The translations under genes were made by a program, and so were the position numbers. Below are positions 34,115 to 41,919 of a stretch of 64,000 bases of DNA, in pieces (the stretch's first letter is position 1; every line of letters starts with the position of its first letter). The notes under the pieces were generated by a model. The model saw nothing but the letters and a program-made list of their open reading frames with translations, was not told where the DNA came from and made no database searches. The stretch spans positions 1,030,895-1,094,894 of the forward strand of contig NZ_FYDE01000005.1 in NCBI RefSeq assembly GCF_900186535.1. Direction: 5' to 3'. The stretch comes from Marasmitruncus massiliensis (GTDB lineage: Bacteria; Bacillota; Clostridia; Oscillospirales; Ruminococcaceae).

Positions 34115-35967
34115 TGGCACAGCCAACAAGACATGAAAAGCCGAAGGATCTCCGCAAAACCCTGAGATTTTTATGGCGTTACTTGAAAAATCACAGAGCC
34201 ATCCTCTTTCTCATATCATTTCTTACCGTTGTCAGTGCGGGTGCCAACGTATACGGCACCTATCTGCTCAAACCGGTCGTCAATAACTATGTACTTCCCG
34301 GAAATATACCGGGCCTTGTCCGGATACTGGTTTTCATGGGCACCGTCTACCTCGCGGGCGTAGCCGCATCGTATGGATATTCTCAGCTTATGGTAAAAAT
34401 CGCTCAGAAAATCGTCCAGGAAATCCGGAACGATCTCTTCCGCAAGGTGCAGACACTTCCACTCGCCTTTTTTGACGCAAGAACTCACGGCGAACTGATG
34501 AGCCGTTTCACCAACGACATCGACACAATCGCAGACGCCCTCAACAACAGTTTTACGGTGCTGATACAAAGCTTTATTACACTTGTCGGCACGTTTCTGG
34601 TGCTGATTCTCTTAAATTCCGAGTTGTCGGTCATTGTGCTGATTTCCTTTCTCGGTATGTTTTGGTTTCTGCGGTACAGCAGTAAAAAAAGTCATGCTTA
34701 TTTCTCCCGCCAGCAAAAATTCATGGGAAGCCTGAACGGATTCATCGAGGAAATGGTGGAAGGGCAGAAGGTCGTCAAGGTATTTAACCATGAAGAAATG
34801 AATTTCACGGAATTTTCAGAACGGAACCAAAAACTTCAGGAAGCCGCAACAGGAGCGCTGACCTACTCGGGCATCCTCGTCCCCGTGGTCGCGAGCCTCT
34901 CTTATTTTAATTATGCCCTTTGCGCCTGTATCGGGGCGTTTTTTACTATTTCCGGCGGGATGGATTTGGGCAGCCTTGCATCTTATCTGGTTTATGTCCG
35001 TCAGACGGCGATGCCGGTCAACCATTTTTCCCAGCAGATGAACTTTATCATGGCAGCGCTTTCCGGTGCGGAGCGCATCTCCGAAATCATGGAGAGTATG
35101 CCGGAAACGGACAGCGGAACCGTAACTTTAGTACATACGGCCATCAGCGCGGACGACAGGCTGCAGGAGAGCGAAAAAGGTGAGTGGGCGTGGCGTAAGC
35201 CGAATGCGGACGGCTCTGTGGAACTGGCGCCGCTCCGAGGCGACGTTCGTTTTCATGATGTGGTATTCGGCTACGACCCCGGACATCCCGTGCTGAAAAA
35301 AATCAATCTCTATGCGAAGCCGGGCCAGAAAATTGCGTTTGTCGGCTCCACCGGAGCCGGCAAGACAACCATTGCAAACCTGATCAACCGCTTTTACGAC
35401 GTTACGTCTGGGAACATCACCTATGACGGTATCAATGTCCGGGACATCAAAAAGGACGACTTGCGGCATTCGCTTGCCGTTGTCCTGCAGGATACCCACC
35501 TGTTCACCGGAACCATTGCCGACAACATCCGCTATGGGAATCCAAATGCAACCATGGATCAAATTGTAGAGGCAGCAAAGCTCGCAAATGCAGATTCCTT
35601 TATCCAGCGCCTGCCCGACGGTTACGATACCATGCTTTCCGGTGACGGGGCGAACCTGAGTCAGGGTCAGAGGCAGCTTCTCGCTATTGCGCGGGCCGCG
35701 GTTTCCGACCCGCCGGTGCTGATTCTGGATGAGGCAACCAGTTCGGTGGACGCTCACACAGAAAAGCTGATTGAAACCGGAATGGATCACCTGATGGAAA
35801 ACCGGACGGTATTCGTGATCGCACACCGGCTTTCCACCGTGAGGAATGCGAAGGCTATCATCGTGCTGGAGAATGGCACGATCCTGGAACGTGGCAGCCA
35901 CGACGAATTGGTTGCCCGGAAGGGCCGATACTATCAGCTGTACACAGGGCAGTTCGAGCTGTCTTAA
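34114..35967 (+). CDS. ABC exporter half, catalytically complete subunit
   Basis: A 617-residue partner of the preceding half-transporter. It has six membrane segments, Walker A GSTGAGKTT, signature LSQGQRQ, a true catalytic Glu (LILDEATSSVD) and switch His (VIAHRLSTV). The heterodimer should have one active and one inactive ATP site and pump a drug, lipid or peptide out of the cell. A short insert of about 35 residues lies before the ATPase domain. The start codon overlaps the previous stop by one base, so translation is coupled. Confidence 0.92.
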   Translation: MAQPTRHEKPKDLRKTLRFLWRYLKNHRAILFLISFLTVVSAGANVYGTYLLKPVVNNYVLPGNIPGLVRILVFMGTVYLAGVAASYGYSQLMVKIAQKIVQEIRNDLFRKVQTLPLAFFDARTHGELMSRFTNDIDTIADALNNSFTVLIQSFITLVGTFLVLILLNSELSVIVLISFLGMFWFLRYSSKKSHAYFSRQQKFMGSLNGFIEEMVEGQKVVKVFNHEEMNFTEFSERNQKLQEAATGALTYSGILVPVVASLSYFNYALCACIGAFFTISGGMDLGSLASYLVYVRQTAMPVNHFSQQMNFIMAALSGAERISEIMESMPETDSGTVTLVHTAISADDRLQESEKGEWAWRKPNADGSVELAPLRGDVRFHDVVFGYDPGHPVLKKINLYAKPGQKIAFVGSTGAGKTTIANLINRFYDVTSGNITYDGINVRDIKKDDLRHSLAVVLQDTHLFTGTIADNIRYGNPNATMDQIVEAAKLANADSFIQRLPDGYDTMLSGDGANLSQGQRQLLAIARAAVSDPPVLILDEATSSVDAHTEKLIETGMDHLMENRTVFVIAHRLSTVRNAKAIIVLENGTILERGSHDELVARKGRYYQLYTGQFELS

Positions 35968-36017
35968 TTGGGATTGAGGAGAATAAGCGACCGGTTGTTG
36001 ATAATATCTAGACTTAT

Positions 36018-36212
36018 TTATGGATATGAGTTTATGATATCTGTCTGTTTTGGAGTAACGTAACGCTGGAGCTTCTCCTTTGCGGCAACCAGTAGTCGGC
36101 AATCGCCATTAATCTGATACCCGCATCCGAACACATTTGGGTCAATATACCTGGCGGATACTCCCCGTCTTCGCTATAACAGGAATGAATATATAAAGTC
36201 CATTGTGCTCAT
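36018..36212 (-). pseudogene. Remnant of a PHP-domain metal-dependent hydrolase
   Basis: Starts at an ATG that overlaps the MFS stop (ATGA). After MSTMDFIY, a one-base shift restores HSCYSEDGEYPPG and SDAGIRLMAIADY. This is the start of a PHP domain (normally DxHxH..D..G and aDH). A second shift near 36100 gives AAKEKLQRY and then a stop. Only about 60 residues of a normally 230-280-residue protein remain, with the metal histidines disturbed. It was evidently the second gene of the MFS operon. Confidence 0.65.
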
Positions 36213-37384
36213 GATCTCCCGTTCTTCGCACCTGTTTTTTTGTATAATTGTATCACCATGAATATCATAAGCAGCAACAATACCCCAAGAAAAGCTGGAA
36301 ACAAACCATAACTGACTTTTGACCCTAATAGTCCAAAGAGGGGTGGCATAAAGGTAGTCCCCACATATGCACAAGCCATTTGAAGCCCTATCATAGACTG
36401 TGAATACCGGCTGCCAAAGTTGATAGGCGTTTCGTGTATCAGACTTGGGTAGATGGGTGCCAACCCAAAACCAATCAAGAACAGGCCAGCCAGAATGAAA
36501 TAACCTTGAATGGGCAAGAGTAGAACGATTATTCCTGTACCAATTAGAAGCTGGCCAAGTTGGACCATTTGTTTATGCCGCAGTTTTATAGCAAGAAATC
36601 CGGACAAAAACCTACCGAATGTGATACCAAAGAAGTATAAAGAAATCCAACTGGCAGCCGTTACCGTGGGTATACCGCGAATGATCACAAGATAACTACT
36701 TCCCCATAAGCCTACCGTGTGTTCAATTCCACAATAGCAAAAGAACGTGAACAGTACTTGTTTGGCTCCGGGCAGGCCAATAAGCTGTCTCATGGATAAA
36801 ACCTGTTGTTCTGTTTCTTCACTTTCGCTTACAGGGGATTGCACTTTTTTCCAAAGCGGCAGCGAAAACAACAGCACAACTACCAATGCGAATTGCAATA
36901 TGCTAATTACCCTATATCCGGCATTCCACGATTGCGTCCGTACCAAGCAGTACGACAGCACAATCGGCCCCAACGAAGCGCCAATACCCCAAAAACAATG
37001 TAGCCAGCTCATGTGCTTCGCTTTATAATGCAATGCCACAAAGTTATTTAGAGCAGCATCCACAGAACCGGCACCCAAGCCCAATGGAACCGCGCAAACG
37101 CACAGCATTACAAAATTGTTGGAAAATGAAAACCCCATAAGGGCAACGGCTGTCATGGTAACGCTCGCAAACGTAACCATGCCGGTGCCAAACCGCCGGA
37201 TCACCCGGTTACTCGATAGGCTTGAAATAACGGTACCCACCGATATAATCATTGAAATGATTCCCGCGCTGTCAATCGATACGCCCAAGCCTTCATACAT
37301 GGACGGCCATGCGCTCCCCAACAGGGAATCCGGTAATCCCAAGCTGATAAATGCCAAATAGATAATCCCCAATAGCAAAATCAT
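36209..37384 (-). CDS. MFS transporter, FucP/sugar-transporter-like
   Basis: A 391-residue major facilitator with about 12 membrane segments. Features are an N-terminal GLPDSLLGSAWPSMYEGLG, the loop-2 region NRVIRRFGTG, and FGLAPIYPSLIHETP in the second half. The family includes fucose and other sugar permeases and orphan exporters, so direction and substrate are open. It reads leftward from a start with GAGGT upstream and is followed by the PHP remnant, so a carbohydrate or phosphoester substrate is possible. Confidence 0.85.
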   Translation of the reverse strand: MILLLGIIYLAFISLGLPDSLLGSAWPSMYEGLGVSIDSAGIISMIISVGTVISSLSSNRVIRRFGTGMVTFASVTMTAVALMGFSFSNNFVMLCVCAVPLGLGAGSVDAALNNFVALHYKAKHMSWLHCFWGIGASLGPIVLSYCLVRTQSWNAGYRVISILQFALVVVLLFSLPLWKKVQSPVSESEETEQQVLSMRQLIGLPGAKQVLFTFFCYCGIEHTVGLWGSSYLVIIRGIPTVTAASWISLYFFGITFGRFLSGFLAIKLRHKQMVQLGQLLIGTGIIVLLLPIQGYFILAGLFLIGFGLAPIYPSLIHETPINFGSRYSQSMIGLQMACAYVGTTFMPPLFGLLGSKVSYGLFPAFLGVLLLLMIFMVIQLYKKTGAKNGRS

Positions 37385-37571
37385 CGAATATACCTCATAA
37401 TCACTTTTACAAATTTAACTTTGTAATATAATAATATCATCTTCAGGGATTTGAAACAATCAGCTTATCGCCGTATACAAAAAGGGATAATCAAATGAAC
37501 TATTTCAGCATAGGCAGCAAGCTGTTCGGTGGCTGCTTACCTGAACAATTCTTTTGAAATTAATATAGTTC

Positions 37572-37600
37572 TTGACATAAAATTTTTATTCAGTTACGCT
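37572..37600 (+). promoter_or_regulatory. Probable promoter of the C45 hydrolase gene
   Basis: TTGACA (37572-37577), a 17 bp spacer and a weak TACGCT (37595-37600). The stretch upstream (37385-37571) holds no supported gene, only a 20-codon frame at 37495-37557. Confidence 0.45.
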
Positions 37601-37650
37601 TAAGTCAAGAGATGACGTCAACTCTCAATACAACGAACGGAGAGTTAAAA

Positions 37651-38658
37651 ATGTATCATGGAAGATTTTCCGGTACCCACTATGAGGTTGGATACAAATG
37701 GGGACGCTTACTGCTCAAAAATGGGAAAAAGCTCGATCATTGCCCTACCTTTGAGCTGACAACTGATAAGTATTCCTTTGCCAGAGAGTGCGTCAAAGAA
37801 TATCAAACCCATTTTCCTGAGATTCTTGATGAAATTCAAGGTATTGCAAACGGCAATGAAGTGCCTTTGGAAACTCTTCATACGTTGCTGTTTTGCATGT
37901 ATTGCTTTGAGTTTAATAACAAATGCACCTGCTTTGCTTTCAGCACGGATGACGAGATCGTTTTTGCGAGAAATAGTGATTTCCTCGTGAGCCTTGAAAA
38001 GCTCTACATGAATTGCCTATATCGCCTTCAAGGTGGTTATTCATTCAATGGAAACACAACCGCTTTTGTACAGATGGAGGACGGTATAAACCAGCATGGT
38101 TTAGCGGTCGGGCTTACGTTTGTCTATCCTCACATGCAAAAACCAGGTTTCAACGCTGGAATGCTGCTGCGGTACCTGCTGGAGAAATGTAAAACAACCG
38201 CTGAAGCTATAGAAGAACTGCACAGGCTTCCCATCGCATCGGCGCAAACGCTGACCATTGTGGATAAAAGTGGCGAAATCGTAGTTGTAGAGTGCAACCC
38301 CAAGGAAATTGAAGTCATTCGACCACGCACCGGGGAACAGTTTGTCGCGACTGCCAACAACTTTAACTCTAAAAAAATGCGCCCTTATCGCAATCCGGGA
38401 ATTGATGACTGGCGTTCGGATGAGCGCTATCAATCTGTACATTCTGCGTTGGTGCGGAATAAAGGTGGTTACATCGTGCCTTTTGCAAAAGATGTCCTGT
38501 CTGGAAAATACGGCTTCATGTGCCAGTACGATCGCAGGCAAAACGCAGATACGGTATGGTCTGTTGTCTATGATCTCAAGCGAAAACAGATTTGGCGCGC
38601 AGAGGGAAATCCCTCGCGGAAATCTTTTAAGGAAGATCATCGGATGGAATTAGAGTAA
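37651..38658 (+). CDS. C45-type NTN hydrolase, acyl-CoA:6-APA acyltransferase-like
   Basis: A 335-residue protein of the C45 family, which self-cleaves before a cysteine and then cleaves or transfers acyl groups on amide bonds. The nucleophile is in NKCTCFAF (about residue 90), FARNSDF follows, and DGINQHGLAVGLTF and TIVDKSGEIVVVEC continue the fold. ATG 37651 is chosen for its GGAGAG site. An in-frame ATG at 37612 has none. No signal peptide, so it is cytoplasmic. The substrate is unknown; it lies between two drug-exporter operons, which is compatible with xenobiotic inactivation but does not prove it. Confidence 0.8.
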   Translation: MYHGRFSGTHYEVGYKWGRLLLKNGKKLDHCPTFELTTDKYSFARECVKEYQTHFPEILDEIQGIANGNEVPLETLHTLLFCMYCFEFNNKCTCFAFSTDDEIVFARNSDFLVSLEKLYMNCLYRLQGGYSFNGNTTAFVQMEDGINQHGLAVGLTFVYPHMQKPGFNAGMLLRYLLEKCKTTAEAIEELHRLPIASAQTLTIVDKSGEIVVVECNPKEIEVIRPRTGEQFVATANNFNSKKMRPYRNPGIDDWRSDERYQSVHSALVRNKGGYIVPFAKDVLSGKYGFMCQYDRRQNADTVWSVVYDLKRKQIWRAEGNPSRKSFKEDHRMELE

Positions 38659-38678
38659 GCCACAGGTATTGTTGTACG

Positions 38679-38717
38679 GCACCGAGCGGTTTTTAGTGGT
38701 TTCCCGGTGCTGTATTT
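38679..38717 (+). terminator. Weak terminator after the C45 gene
   Basis: GCACCG (38679-38684) pairs with CGGTGC (38705-38710), followed by TGTATTTTC. Confidence 0.5.
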
Positions 38718-38773
38718 TCATTACATCCTAAGTATAGACCTCTCGATATTTGCATAAAGTCGGTAAGAACTTT

Positions 38774-38812
38774 ACGGGAAGCAATGATTTTTCATTGCTT
38801 TCCGTTTTTATT
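38774..38812 (+). terminator. Strong hairpin terminator without an obvious gene
   Basis: A 14 bp stem (38774-38787 with 38792-38805, one G-U pair) followed by TTTTTATTT. It protects the next operon from read-through, or ends a short transcript. Confidence 0.75.
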
Positions 38813-38872
38813 TGTCCGGGCGTGAAGATTTCCTCCTTTAATTTAGGCATAAAAAGTTTCCGTAAAATGTTT

Positions 38873-38964
38873 ACGGTACCTGTAAAAAAGGTCTTGACAT
38901 TTTCTACAGGTACCATTATAATATCTTCATACGGTGCCTGTAGAACAGGTACCTGTGTAAATGT
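38873..38964. promoter_or_regulatory. Promoter and repeated ACAGGTACC operators of the second exporter operon
   Basis: A consensus promoter, TTGACA (38894-38899) and TATAAT (38917-38922) with 17 bp, is surrounded by copies of ACAGGTACC in both orientations: GGTACCTGTA at about 38875, TACAGGTACC at 38905-38914, and GCCTGTAGAACAGGTACCTG at about 38936-38955. This is a multi-site operator for the MarR protein encoded at 38980. Confidence 0.75.
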
Positions 38965-38979
38965 AAGGAGGTATTCTCA

Positions 38980-39594
38980 ATGAATGAGACGAATACAAAA
39001 CTATATGAAAAACTGGGAAGGCTGCTAAGATTGCTGCACAAGCAGCATCTACGCGCATATGCAGAAAGAGGCCCTATGGCCGATCCTACGCGCGGGCAAG
39101 GAAGAATTATCACCATACTTAAAATGCAGGACGGTATTTCCACCAAGGATATGTCTTATCTGCTGGATATCCGCATTTCCTCTCTCAACGAACTATTGTC
39201 CAAAATGGAAAAGGCCGGCTACATCAAGCGCGAGTCCTCCGAGGCCGACAAGCGTGTTATGCTTGTCAAGCTGACCGAAAAAGGAAAAAGCGAGCAGCAG
39301 CAGGAGTGGACCCCCGGTGAAATTTTTGATTGTCTTTCAGAAGACGAGCAAAAGGATTTCGGAGAATATCTGGATCGGGTAATCGCTTCAATCGAAACCA
39401 ATTTGGGAGAAGAAATGGGTGAAGACGAGCGCGAGTGGTGGGTTCACGAAGTACGGGAACGCATGGGTGATGAGATGTTTGAACGTCTCGCTTCTATGCG
39501 GCACGGCGGATTCATGATGAGAGGTTTTGACCCGCGTGGCGGTTTTGGCGGCTTCCACGGCGGCCGGGGCGGCCACTCCGGACAGGGCAAATAA
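38980..39594 (+). CDS. MarR-family repressor with Gly/His-rich tail
   Basis: A 204-residue regulator. The winged-helix region is about 30-105 (GISTKDMSYLLDIRISSLNE, then ESSEADKRVMLVKLTEKG). After a helical dimerisation region, the last 35 residues are low complexity and rich in Gly, Phe, Arg and His, which could bind metal or nucleic acid. It is longer than a normal MarR (about 145). It probably represses its own operon through the ACAGGTACC sites. Start supported by AAGGAGG. Confidence 0.87.
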   Translation: MNETNTKLYEKLGRLLRLLHKQHLRAYAERGPMADPTRGQGRIITILKMQDGISTKDMSYLLDIRISSLNELLSKMEKAGYIKRESSEADKRVMLVKLTEKGKSEQQQEWTPGEIFDCLSEDEQKDFGEYLDRVIASIETNLGEEMGEDEREWWVHEVRERMGDEMFERLASMRHGGFMMRGFDPRGGFGGFHGGRGGHSGQGK

Positions 39595-39610
39595 TGAGGG
39601 AGAGGTATTT

Positions 39611-39691
39611 ATGAAAAACAAAAGATTATTTGCCTTCGTCGCCGCCGTCTGTATCGGAATGTTCAAAAACTGGAGGATTAATCAGTGCTGA
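39611..39691 (+). CDS. Possible 26-residue micro-ORF overlapping the next ABC start
   Basis: A GGAGAGG site precedes an ATG whose 26-codon product begins KNKRLFAFVAAVCIG, like the start of a signal sequence. It ends within the first codons of the ABC gene, so it may be a coupling leader or the stub of a deleted lipoprotein gene. Confidence 0.3.
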   Translation: MKNKRLFAFVAAVCIGMFKNWRINQC

Positions 39692-41919
39692 AACTCGTTA
39701 AATACTTGAAGCCTTATGTTGCTCTGCTTATCGCTGCGGTCGTACTGCTCGGCATTCAGGTGGTCTGTGATCTCTCCCTGCCGAATTACATGTCCGATAT
39801 CGTCAATCAGGGAATCCAGCAGGGGGGAATTGTAAACGCGGTCCCGGAGGCAATCCGCCAAAGCGAAATGAACAAGCTTACGCTGTTCATGAACGCCGGC
39901 GAGAAAAAAGAAGTGCTCGCCGACTATACGTTGCTCGATCGCTCCACGCTTTCCGCAGATGCGTATGGCAAGAGTGTTAGCCAATATCCCGCCCTTTCCA
40001 AAGAGCCCGTCTATCAGTTGAAATCCATCGACAATACCGAAAACAATACGATCAATTCTGTCTTGGGTAAGGCTTTCCTTGCAGCATCGTTCGTCAACGA
40101 ACTCGCGGCGCAGGCTGAGAGCGGTCCGGTGAACCTGGGCGGCACGATGGTTCCCAAGGGGACGGATCTATACGAACTGCTCCAAAAGCTGCCCGCTTCG
40201 CAGCTTGAACAGATACAGGCGCAAATGAATCAGAAAATGAACGCCATGAGTGACTCCATGATCACCCAGTCGGCCGTTGGTTCGGTGAAGTCGGAATACA
40301 AGGCGATCGGCATGGATACGAATAAAATCCAAAGCCAAACCATCACCCGCACCGGTCTGCTGATGCTGCTGTTCGCCCTGCTTTCCGCTGCATGTACCGT
40401 GCTGGTTGGACTGATCGGCGCGAGGGTCGCGGCCGGCTTTTCGATGAATCTACGCAAGCAGGTCTTTACCAAGGTTGAGAGCTTTTCAAACCGGGAATTC
40501 GACCGGTTCTCCACCTCATCCCTGATTACCCGTACCACCAACGACATCACACAGATTCAGACGGTGGTTTTCCTGGTCATCCGGATGCTGATCTATGCGC
40601 CGATGATCGGCGTGGGCGGTGCGGTCATGGCGCTCCAGAAAAGCACCTCCATGTCCTGGATGATCGCCGTCGCGGTGATTATCCTCGTCGGCGTGATCCT
40701 CACGCTGTTTTCCTTCTGTCTGCCGAAGTTCAAGATCGTGCAGAAGCTCACCGATAAACTGAACCTTGTGGCAAGGGAAAGTCTTTCGGGCATGTTGGTA
40801 ATCCGTGCCTTCAATACGCAAAAGTTTGAGGAACAGCGTCTTGACGGCGTTAATCATGACATTACAAAAACCAATTTGTTTGTCAACCGGGCGATGGCAA
40901 CCTTATTTCCTGCCATCACCCTGATCATGAATGGAATGTCCCTGCTGATTGTCTGGGTGGGCGGGCACCAGATCGCCCAGTCCAGCATGCAGGTCGGCGA
41001 CATGATGGCGTTCATGCAGTATGCCATGCAGATTTTCTCGGCTTTCATCATGATCTCGATGCTGTTTATTATGATTCCGAGAGCTTCCGTTTCGGCGCAG
41101 CGCATCACCGAGGTGATCGGCACCGACCTTTCCGTCAAGGACCCGAAGCAACCTGAAACGTTCACTGAGTCTCAGAAAGGAACGGTCGAATTTAGAAATG
41201 TCCATTTCCGTTATCACGGCGCGGAGCGGGATGCTTTAAGCGACATCAGCTTCACCACCCTGTCCGGCCGGACGACCGCCATCATCGGGTCTGCGGGTTC
41301 CGGCAAAACCACCCTGGTTAACCTGATCCCGCGTTTTTACGACGTGACTCAGGGCGAAGTCCTGGTGGATGGGATCGATGTGCGCAAGGTTCCGCAGCAT
41401 GCGCTGCGCGACCGGATCGGGTATGTTCCGCAGAAGGCGTCTCTCTTTAAAGGGACGATTGAAAGTAATTTGAAGTACGCGGATGAGAATGCATCGGAGA
41501 ATACGATCCAAAAAGCTGCTGAAATCTCGCAGTCCATGGAGTTTATTGCATCGAAGTCCGAAGGCTTTGAAACAGAAATCGCCCAAGGCGGCAAAAATGT
41601 TTCGGGCGGCCAGAAGCAGAGACTTTCGATTGCCCGCGCGCTCGTGAAAAATCCGGAAATCCTGATATTCGACGACAGTTTTTCGGCTCTCGATTTCAAG
41701 ACGGATTTCCTTGTGCGAAAGGCCTTACATTCCGAAACCGGAAAAAGCACAGTAATTCTGATTGCCCAGCGTATTTCTTCGATCATGGGCGCCGACCAGA
41801 TCATCGTGCTGGATGAGGGCCGGATCGTCGGGAAAGGCCGGCATGATGAATTAATGAAGACCTGTGAAGCCTATCGGGAGATCGCGCTGTCCCAGCTTTC
41901 AAAGGAGGAACTTGCATGA
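39685..41919 (+). CDS. ABC exporter half with large extracellular insert, degenerate-site subunit
   Basis: A 744-residue ABC exporter starting with GTG after CTGGAGG. A hydrophilic insert of about 170 residues (about 45-215) between the first two membrane segments forms an extracellular domain and explains the length. The ATPase has Walker A GSAGSGKTT, signature VSGGQKQR, a non-catalytic Asp after Walker B (LIFDDSFSA) and Gln in place of the switch His (LIAQRISS). It is therefore the inactive half of a heterodimer with the next gene; the two genes overlap (ATGA). Confidence 0.9.
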   Translation: MLKLVKYLKPYVALLIAAVVLLGIQVVCDLSLPNYMSDIVNQGIQQGGIVNAVPEAIRQSEMNKLTLFMNAGEKKEVLADYTLLDRSTLSADAYGKSVSQYPALSKEPVYQLKSIDNTENNTINSVLGKAFLAASFVNELAAQAESGPVNLGGTMVPKGTDLYELLQKLPASQLEQIQAQMNQKMNAMSDSMITQSAVGSVKSEYKAIGMDTNKIQSQTITRTGLLMLLFALLSAACTVLVGLIGARVAAGFSMNLRKQVFTKVESFSNREFDRFSTSSLITRTTNDITQIQTVVFLVIRMLIYAPMIGVGGAVMALQKSTSMSWMIAVAVIILVGVILTLFSFCLPKFKIVQKLTDKLNLVARESLSGMLVIRAFNTQKFEEQRLDGVNHDITKTNLFVNRAMATLFPAITLIMNGMSLLIVWVGGHQIAQSSMQVGDMMAFMQYAMQIFSAFIMISMLFIMIPRASVSAQRITEVIGTDLSVKDPKQPETFTESQKGTVEFRNVHFRYHGAERDALSDISFTTLSGRTTAIIGSAGSGKTTLVNLIPRFYDVTQGEVLVDGIDVRKVPQHALRDRIGYVPQKASLFKGTIESNLKYADENASENTIQKAAEISQSMEFIASKSEGFETEIAQGGKNVSGGQKQRLSIARALVKNPEILIFDDSFSALDFKTDFLVRKALHSETGKSTVILIAQRISSIMGADQIIVLDEGRIVGKGRHDELMKTCEAYREIALSQLSKEELA

